From positions 1 through 12,404 of the forward strand of contig JBHHZP010000100.1 of the NCBI GenBank assembly GCA_046758085.1: DNA of 12,404 nucleotides, written 5' to 3'. Below the pieces are notes generated by a model. That model was given only the letters and a program-made list of their open reading frames with translations, had not been told where the DNA came from and ran no database searches. The DNA is from VRUB01 sp046758085 (GTDB lineage: Bacteria > Pseudomonadota > Gammaproteobacteria > Acidiferrobacterales > SPGG2). Positions 6,671-12,404 of this stretch are shown piece by piece (the stretch's first letter is position 1; each line of letters starts with the position of its first letter). The translations under genes were made by a program, and so were the position numbers.

Positions 6671-8019
6671 CGGCTGAGGACAAGAAACTCCTGGTCGTGG
6701 AGGATGATCCCGGACTGCAGAGCCAGCTGCGTTGGTGCTTCGATGACTACGAAGTGATCATGGCAGCGGACCGGGCCGGGGCGCTCGCCGAGCTGCGCCG
6801 CCACGAGCCACCCGTCGTCCTGCAGGACCTGGGGCTTCCCCCGGACCCGGCCGGCGTCACGGAAGGCCTGGCGACACTCGAGGACATGCTCGTGCTCGCG
6901 CCCCATACCAAGATTATCGTGATCACAGGCAACGACGACCGGGAAAATGCGGTGAAGGCCGTTGGGCTCGGGGCCTATGACTTCTACCAGAAGCCCCTCG
7001 ATACCGACATTCTGGACCTCATCGTGCGTCGTGCCTACAACATGTATCAGCTCGAGGCCGAGAACCGGCGACTGCTAAGCCGCCAGGCCCTGTACCCGCT
7101 GGAGGGGATCATCGCCACCAGCAAGTGCATGTTGCGGGTCTGCCGCTTGATCGAGAAAGTGGCGCCCATGGATGCCAGCGTGCTGCTGCTAGGCGAGAGC
7201 GGAACCGGCAAGGAGCTGCTGGCGCGCGCCATCCATACGCTCAGCCCGAGACGCGACAAGCGCTTTGTCGCGATAAGCTGCGCGGCTATCCCGGAGACGC
7301 TGCTGGAGAGCGAGCTGTTCGGCTACGAGAAAGGCGCGTTCACCGGCGCCGTCAAACAGACGCGCGGCAAAGTCGAGCATGCCGACGGCGGTACGTTGTT
7401 CCTGGACGAGATCGGCGACATGCCCGCTTCGCTACAGGCCAAGCTGTTGCGCTTCCTGCAGGAGCGCGTCATCGATCGGCTCGGCGGCCATCACGAAATC
7501 CCGGTCGACGTCCGCGTCGTCGGCGCCACCAACCACGATCTCAAAGTGCTGATCGAACGCGGGGATTTCCGCGAGGACCTGTTCTATCGCATTAGCGAGG
7601 TAAGCGTCACGGTCCCGCCAGTGCGCGAGCGCGAAGGCGACGCGACGGTGCTGGCGAGAACGTTCCTGGAGAGGTACGCTGAGAGGCATCGCCGACGCGT
7701 CCGCGGCTTCAGCCAGGACGCGCTACAGGCAATCCGGGCGTATGCCTGGCCCGGTAATGTCCGCGAGATCGAGAACAAGGTCAATGGCGCCGTTATCACC
7801 GCCGAGGGGAACAGGGTAACCGCTAGTGGCCTCGGGTTGGACGAGCAAACTCACGACACACTTACCCTTAACCTGCGTCAGGTGCGCGACCGGGCCGAGC
7901 GCCAGGCCATCGTGCGCGCGCTCGGCGCCGACAACGGCAACATCTCCCGGGCTGCAGAGTTACTGGGGGTGAGTAGGCCCACGCTCTACGACTTGATGAG
8001 TAAACACGGCCTCAAGTAG
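6667..8019 (+). CDS. prsR: PEP-CTERM system sigma-54 response regulator PrsR
   Basis: A 450-residue NtrC-type activator and partner of PrsK. The receiver domain (about 6-125) has the acidic pocket Glu12-Asp13-Asp14, phospho-acceptor Asp54 in LQDLGLPP, Thr87 and Lys109. The AAA+ domain (about 145-385) has Walker A GESGTGKE (176-183), an intact GAFTGA (223-228) for sigma-54 contact, and Walker B GGTLFLDEIG (241-250). A Fis-type helix-turn-helix ends the protein (about 420-450). Every motif needed for sigma-54 activation is present. Members of this family are known or proposed to control exopolysaccharide and PEP-CTERM genes; the sigma-54 promoter at 2181-2196 is a likely local target. The start overlaps the prsK stop, and GGGA precedes it. 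Confidence 0.95.
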   Translation: MTAEDKKLLVVEDDPGLQSQLRWCFDDYEVIMAADRAGALAELRRHEPPVVLQDLGLPPDPAGVTEGLATLEDMLVLAPHTKIIVITGNDDRENAVKAVGLGAYDFYQKPLDTDILDLIVRRAYNMYQLEAENRRLLSRQALYPLEGIIATSKCMLRVCRLIEKVAPMDASVLLLGESGTGKELLARAIHTLSPRRDKRFVAISCAAIPETLLESELFGYEKGAFTGAVKQTRGKVEHADGGTLFLDEIGDMPASLQAKLLRFLQERVIDRLGGHHEIPVDVRVVGATNHDLKVLIERGDFREDLFYRISEVSVTVPPVREREGDATVLARTFLERYAERHRRRVRGFSQDALQAIRAYAWPGNVREIENKVNGAVITAEGNRVTASGLGLDEQTHDTLTLNLRQVRDRAERQAIVRALGADNGNISRAAELLGVSRPTLYDLMSKHGLK

Positions 8020-8040
8020 GGGCACTAGATCTCGGGCGTA

Positions 8041-8163
8041 ATGTCATCACCACAGTTCCATATCCATGCACTTGCTCTGCTATATTTGCTCTTTGCAGCA
8101 GGGAACCCGCTCATAGCGCGAGACTTGCAAATTACGCTGATGGCCAAGAGCCGCCTCGGGTAA
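8041..8163 (+). CDS. Possible 40-residue small membrane or secreted protein
   Basis: An ATG-started frame of 40 codons fills the gap between prsR (21 bases before) and the exosortase gene (20 bases after) on the same strand. The peptide has a hydrophobic segment, ALALLYLLFAAGNPLIA (residues 10-26), then a short basic/polar tail ending KSRLG. That could be a signal anchor or a signal peptide with a tiny mature part. Against it: no good Shine-Dalgarno is seen, and a frame this short is easily open by chance. I recognise no homologue. The positional fit is the main argument. Confidence 0.3.
   Translation: MSSPQFHIHALALLYLLFAAGNPLIARDLQITLMAKSRLG
8111..8125 (+). repeat. 15-bp word shared with the sugar transferase leader, copy 2
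   Basis: An identical copy of TCATAGCGCGAGACT at 2292-2306, in the same orientation and 58 bases before the exosortase ATG. The two copies fall in different reading frames of the small ORFs that overlap them, so any conservation would be at the DNA or RNA level. Confidence 0.5.
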
Positions 8164-8183
8164 GTTGCCCCACGTTTGACGAC

Positions 8184-9767
8184 ATGATGAATAAGCGCGG
8201 CCTACAATGGGGCAATGGTCGGATGTTTAACCGGAGTATCATTCTCAACCCCGCTAATATCGTGCTTCTGCTGATCACGGCTGCGCTGATTCTCTACCAG
8301 TCGACGGCGGCAACCCTAGTGCAGCTCTGGACAGGCGGGAACGCCAAGTACTCGCATGGGCTGCTCCTGCTTGGTCTGTGCCTCGTGATCTTCTGGAAGC
8401 GCTGGGTAAGGATCCTGGACGATCTCAGCCTGCAACCGCACGTCCTTGGTATTTGTCTGCTGGTGATTACCTCCCTCGTGTGGTTTCTGGCGCAAATAGC
8501 TCATGTACAGATTGTCCAACAGCTAAGTCTGGTGTTTCTGGTGGGCTTCCTGGTGTGGGCCCTCCTGGGTTACCAGGCCGTCAAGTCGCTGGCGTTTCCC
8601 ATCCTGTTGATGCTGTTCGCCGTACCCATCTGGGACTCTCTGAATATTTATCTGCAGCATGCAACAGCCAGGGCGGTGGTTCGCCTGCTCGACTGGACAG
8701 GGGTTCCGGCCGCTCTGGAGGGGCTGTTTATTCTGGTTCCGGCCGGGACATTCGAAGTTGCTGAATATTGCAGCGGCCTGGGTCAGCTTGTCGCTGCCTT
8801 GACCCTGGCATTCTTGTACGCATACGTGAGACAAGTTGGTCCCCGACTGGGCCTGCTGTGCGCGGCCGCCGCCGCATTGGTCTCGTTTCTCACCAACACC
8901 ATCCGTATCTATGTGGTCGTGCTTGTCGGCCAATCCACCAGCATGCAGCATCCGTTGCTAAACGATCACGATACGCTGGGTTGGGTGCTGTTTGGCGCCG
9001 GGATCGGCCTCCTCGCCCTGGTAGGGAGCAAGTACCTTACGGCCGCCCGCCCCCACGCAACCCGCCTGGAAGATGAGAAGCCAGCGGCGTCGAGCCCAGC
9101 GCAGGGCGCTCGCCATCCAAGGTTGATGCTGATCCAGGGCGCTTTGTTCGGGCTGTGTGGGATGGCCATAGGACCGGTGCTCGCCCAGCTCTACGTGCCT
9201 GATATCGGCGACGATATTAGCATCGATCTGGTTCTTCCCAGTCGAATTGGGCCCTGGTATACGGAGAGCTCCCGGAGAGAAACTTACCGCCCGAGCTTTC
9301 ACGGAGCCGATGTGTTCCGTGAAAAGCTCTACCGCAATACCCAGGGCGAAACCGTTTACGTGTACGTTGCTTACTACCATCGACAAGAGCAGGGCAAGGA
9401 AGCTGTCCATCAACAGAACCAGGTATACGACAAACCCCACTGGACCCCCGTTGCCAGCAAATCATTAACGTACCAGCGCCTGCCCCCATCGAACGGTGTT
9501 GCCGAGACCATCATAAGGGCCGAGAACGGCAAGGAGAAAATCGTATGGCGCTGGTATTATGTGGATGGCAAGCGGACCGGCAGTGACTACCTGGCAAAAG
9601 CTTTCGACATTTGGGCCACGATGACCAACAGTCGCGGCATCACCGTATTCGTGATTGCCACAGACCTGGAGCAGACTTACGGTGATGCTGCCGGAACATT
9701 ACGCCGTTTTCTGGCAGATTCCATCGAGACCCTAGAGGCAGCGATTGACGGCCTTGAAAAATCCTGA
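8184..9767 (+). CDS. xrtA: Exosortase (XrtA/EpsH type) fused to a C-terminal EpsI domain
   Basis: A 527-residue inner-membrane protein. The N-terminal 285 residues are a multi-spanning exosortase, a cysteine transpeptidase-like enzyme thought to cleave PEP-CTERM tails of exported proteins. The predicted catalytic set is Cys196 (EVAEYCSGLG), Arg241 (NTIRIYVVV) and His262 (NDHDTLGWVLFG). A short polar linker (about 288-312) and one hydrophobic segment (about 315-338) lead to an EpsI-like domain facing the periplasm, with GPWY (356-359), YVAYYHRQEQGKE (394-406), VWRWYYVDG (454-462) and YLAKAFD (469-475). EpsI is a separate gene in some loci and fused in others. Position 200 is Gly where I expect Arg in CSG-L-R. 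The start is uncertain: ATG 8184 and ATG 8223 both lack a strong ribosome site. Context with prsK, prsR and prsT supports the A type. Confidence 0.93.
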   Translation: MMNKRGLQWGNGRMFNRSIILNPANIVLLLITAALILYQSTAATLVQLWTGGNAKYSHGLLLLGLCLVIFWKRWVRILDDLSLQPHVLGICLLVITSLVWFLAQIAHVQIVQQLSLVFLVGFLVWALLGYQAVKSLAFPILLMLFAVPIWDSLNIYLQHATARAVVRLLDWTGVPAALEGLFILVPAGTFEVAEYCSGLGQLVAALTLAFLYAYVRQVGPRLGLLCAAAAALVSFLTNTIRIYVVVLVGQSTSMQHPLLNDHDTLGWVLFGAGIGLLALVGSKYLTAARPHATRLEDEKPAASSPAQGARHPRLMLIQGALFGLCGMAIGPVLAQLYVPDIGDDISIDLVLPSRIGPWYTESSRRETYRPSFHGADVFREKLYRNTQGETVYVYVAYYHRQEQGKEAVHQQNQVYDKPHWTPVASKSLTYQRLPPSNGVAETIIRAENGKEKIVWRWYYVDGKRTGSDYLAKAFDIWATMTNSRGITVFVIATDLEQTYGDAAGTLRRFLADSIETLEAAIDGLEKS

Positions 9768-9828
9768 GGTCCTAGCCCGCTATGGCGCTGGGCAGCCACG
9801 AGCAGGAAACGGTGAGGATACAGCTATT

Positions 9829-12404
9829 ATGAAGGGTCCAAGTGCGGGTGGCGGGTGCGTCGTACTCCTGTTGGCAACGCTCATCGTGCTGTCAGGTTGC
9901 GAGTCGTTCACCAGCGCTGAGACACGGATCGAGCGGGCCAAGGAGTCCGTGGCCCAAGGCGAATACCGGACGGCCATGATCGAGCTCAAGAAGGCCCTTC
10001 AAAGCAAGCCGAGCAACCAGGAGGCGCGCCTTCTCCTGGGCCAGATCTCGCTCGCGATGGGGAATGCCGCAGCTGCAGAAAAGGAACTTCGCCACGCACA
10101 GGCTCTGGGCGCATCGGACGATCAGGTGCTGATACCTCTAGGCAGAGCGCTGCTCGCACAGGGGGACTACGAGACCGTCCTTGACGAGATCGAGACCGAT
10201 GCCACGGCATCCGTCGAGACACAGCTCGAAGTCTACCTGCTCCATGGCGACGCTTATCTCGGCCTGAGGAACGCTGCGAGAGCAGAGCGCGCGTTCCGGC
10301 ATGCCCTCGAGCGGCAAGAGCAGTCCCTCGCCGCGCGCATCGGGCTCGCTAAAACGGCCATGCTTGCGGGCAAGCCGACTCAGGCCGCTCGCTACGTGAA
10401 CGAAGCGCTCACCCTGGATCCCGATTACGTCGCAGCCTGGCTGGTCAAAGGCGAGCTGGCAATCACCCGAAGAGCCTATGCAGGGGCCGAGGAGGCTTTC
10501 CGGGCCGTATTGGCTGATGACACCCGGCCCACGGTCACCCAAATGCTAAGCGCCCGGCTCGGCCTGGCCGAGGCGCAATGGAGGCAAGGGCAAGCAGCGC
10601 AGGCCCTGGAAAGCATAAATGCGGTGCTGAATCTGGCGCCTAACCATCCGGGGCCGCTGTACCTGAGGGCGGTCATTGCCTATGACGATGGCGATTACAG
10701 GACGGCGGTAGAGCATCTGCAGCGGGTGCTGGCTATGTTCCCCGAGCATAAACCTAGTAGGCTACTGTTTGGGGCTGCTCAATATGCGCAGGGCAATCTG
10801 GAGCAGGCCGCCAGCTACTTGAGCAGTGTGGTCGCCTCAGATCCTACCAACCTTCCCGCGCGCAAGCTGCTCGCGGCGACTCGGCTCCGCCAGCGGGAAC
10901 CTGGGGAGGCGTTGGCCACGCTAGCCCCGGCGGCACGCGCAGGCACTGGCGACAGTGAGCTCTTGGCCATCATGAGCCAGGCGTACTTTCAGGCCGGGGA
11001 TCCCGGCGCGGCGATCTCCCAGTTGGAGAAAGGCGCCAAAGCGAGCCCGGGAGACCAGACCTTGCAGATGGTGCTGGCCAGAGGCTATCTGAGCGCCGGA
11101 AAGATCCAGGAGGCCATCGAAGCGCTGGAGCAGTTACCGCAAACCAAGCAGGGCCCATATCGACGTGAGGTGTTGCTGATACTGGCATACCTGCGCAAGA
11201 ACGACGTCAAGCACGCACTGCTTGAGTCGAAGAAGCTTCTCGCGAGCCGGCCTGATGATGCGGGCGTGCATAACCTTGTGAGCGCGGTATACATGGTCAG
11301 CGGGCAAAAAAGGCAAGCACGCCGGCAACTCATGCGATCGCTGACCCTGGAGCCCACGAACCGAGCAACCCTGTTCATTCTTGGACGCCTCGACTATCAG
11401 GAAGGGCGGCGCGATGATGCACAAGCGCGCTTTGAAAAGATATTGGCGATTGAGCCCAAGAACGCAAAAGTCATGACAGCCCTGGCACAGCTTGCTGCTG
11501 CGGCCGGTGACGAAAGCGGCATGTTTGATTGGCTCGAACGTGCGCGGGCCGCGGACTCACACGCTGTCAGGCCCAGATTGCTGTTGGTCCGCTACTACCT
11601 GGCAAAACAGGACTCTGAGCGCGCCCAAAAAGTGGGCGCGGAGGTCGTCGCCGCCGCGCCTCAGAGTACACAGGTGCTAACCGCACTGGGTGCTGCCCAG
11701 AGTTCGGGTGGCGCGCACCAAGAGGCGCTCACCAGTTTTACCAGGGCCCTCGAGACTGCGCCGTGGTCTGCTGATCTCCATTACAACGCCGCGCGCGCGC
11801 ACTTGGCGTTAGGGAATGTGGCCCAGGCCAAGCAGGACCTGTCCCGCGCCCTTGAGCTCGAGCCGGACCACATCGCCGCCATCGGGGCGTTCGCTTTCAT
11901 CGAGGCGCGCGAAGGCAATAGCAAGCAGGCATTGAGAAAGGCGCGCAAGCTGCAGCAGCACCAGCCGAAAAGTCCGGCAGGTTACTCGCTGGAAGGCGAC
12001 TTGCACATGCTAGACGGCAAGCCGGCGGCGGCCATACGCGCGTACGAGGCCGGGTCCAAGCGATCGGCCAGCCGGGGGCTTGCAGTCAAAGCGTACGCAG
12101 CGCGACGACAGGCCAAAGTCGCCGATCCCTACCGTCCGTTGACGCGCTGGCTGCGCGCGCATCCCGACGATCACGCGACCCGATTCCTGCTGGCGCAGGC
12201 CTACCAGCAAGACAAGCAGCACAAGGCCGCTATCGCCCAGTACCAGCGAATCGTCAAGGCCCGCCCCAAGAATGCACTCGCCCTGAATAACCTGGCCTGG
12301 CTATACCACCTGCAGGGGGATCCACGGGCTGTGAGGACTGCGGAGCGGGCGCACCGCCTGCAGCCGCGGAACGGGGCGATCACCGACACCCTCGGCTGGC
12401 TCCT
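9829..12404 (+). CDS. prsT: PEP-CTERM system TPR-repeat lipoprotein PrsT (partial, 3' end outside window)
   Basis: The frame stays open from ATG 9829 to the window edge, giving 858 complete residues with no stop. Residues 11-24 form a lipoprotein signal with lipobox LSGC and Cys24 as the lipidated residue. The rest is nearly all tetratricopeptide-type helical repeats, for example EARLLLGQISLAMGN (about 65-79) and ALNNLAWLYHLQGD (about 818-831). The early segment (AKESVAQGEYRTAMIELKKAL) and the great length match the TPR lipoprotein family of exosortase loci, usually about 900 residues, so perhaps only the last few dozen are missing. It starts 61 bases after the exosortase stop, probably in the same transcript. 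GAGG lies about 12 bases before the ATG, farther than ideal. The likely role is an envelope scaffold for protein or polysaccharide export; its exact function is unknown. Confidence 0.92.
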   Translation, partial: MKGPSAGGGCVVLLLATLIVLSGCESFTSAETRIERAKESVAQGEYRTAMIELKKALQSKPSNQEARLLLGQISLAMGNAAAAEKELRHAQALGASDDQVLIPLGRALLAQGDYETVLDEIETDATASVETQLEVYLLHGDAYLGLRNAARAERAFRHALERQEQSLAARIGLAKTAMLAGKPTQAARYVNEALTLDPDYVAAWLVKGELAITRRAYAGAEEAFRAVLADDTRPTVTQMLSARLGLAEAQWRQGQAAQALESINAVLNLAPNHPGPLYLRAVIAYDDGDYRTAVEHLQRVLAMFPEHKPSRLLFGAAQYAQGNLEQAASYLSSVVASDPTNLPARKLLAATRLRQREPGEALATLAPAARAGTGDSELLAIMSQAYFQAGDPGAAISQLEKGAKASPGDQTLQMVLARGYLSAGKIQEAIEALEQLPQTKQGPYRREVLLILAYLRKNDVKHALLESKKLLASRPDDAGVHNLVSAVYMVSGQKRQARRQLMRSLTLEPTNRATLFILGRLDYQEGRRDDAQARFEKILAIEPKNAKVMTALAQLAAAAGDESGMFDWLERARAADSHAVRPRLLLVRYYLAKQDSERAQKVGAEVVAAAPQSTQVLTALGAAQSSGGAHQEALTSFTRALETAPWSADLHYNAARAHLALGNVAQAKQDLSRALELEPDHIAAIGAFAFIEAREGNSKQALRKARKLQQHQPKSPAGYSLEGDLHMLDGKPAAAIRAYEAGSKRSASRGLAVKAYAARRQAKVADPYRPLTRWLRAHPDDHATRFLLAQAYQQDKQHKAAIAQYQRIVKARPKNALALNNLAWLYHLQGDPRAVRTAERAHRLQPRNGAITDTLGWL

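Larger units (their letters stand above)
8020..8183 (+). other. Spacer between prsR and the exosortase gene
   Basis: This 164-bp gap is longer than expected inside a tight operon. It holds the possible 40-codon ORF (8041-8163) and the second copy of the 15-bp word. A degenerate sigma-54-like string at 8066-8081 lacks the -24 GG. No terminator is seen, so read-through from prsR is plausible. Confidence 0.5.

Noticed and set aside
8066..8081. Sigma-54-like ATGCAC-N5-CTGCT before the exosortase gene
   Set aside because: The nearly invariant -24 GG is TG, and the -12 block has a mismatch. It also lies inside the possible small ORF. Too weak to call.

Overview
The window comes from a Gram-negative bacterium, most likely a gamma- or betaproteobacterium of fairly high G+C. 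It carries the core of an exosortase / PEP-CTERM exopolysaccharide locus. Five plus-strand genes belong to it: an EpsB-type sugar transferase, the sensor kinase PrsK, the sigma-54 activator PrsR, an exosortase fused to an EpsI domain, and the TPR lipoprotein PrsT, which runs off the right edge. Gene names rest on motifs and family resemblance read by eye; no database search was run.

Layout. Positions 1-266 are non-coding and hold short degenerate repeats. A minus-strand gene (267-1676) encodes a predicted lipoprotein with four Ig-like repeats and a C-terminal fibronectin-III-like domain. It is divergent from the EPS genes. The spacer 1677-2473 holds a near-consensus sigma-54 promoter (2181-2196) and a long leader for the sugar transferase gene (2474-3880). 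That gene ends in a GC-rich hairpin (3890-3917). A 665-bp repeat-rich spacer follows (3918-4582). prsK (4583-6670) and prsR (6667-8019) overlap by ATGA. A 164-bp gap, which can hold a 40-codon ORF (8041-8163), leads to the exosortase/EpsI gene (8184-9767) and then prsT (9829 to the edge).

How the genes work together (inference from known families). The sugar transferase would load the first sugar phosphate of the exopolysaccharide onto undecaprenyl phosphate. The exosortase would cut PEP-CTERM tails from exported proteins and pass those proteins towards the surface. PrsT is an envelope TPR lipoprotein of the same system. PrsK would sense a signal and phosphorylate PrsR, whose intact GAFTGA loop predicts activation of sigma-54 promoters. 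The promoter upstream of the sugar transferase is a ready target, so the window holds both a regulator and a likely regulated promoter.

The system is a known type. The points most worth a second look are the sigma-54 promoter, a 15-bp word shared by the leaders of the two surface-biosynthesis genes, the small ORF that fits between prsR and the exosortase gene, the atypical residue next to the exosortase catalytic cysteine, and the dispersed repeats around the sugar transferase gene.
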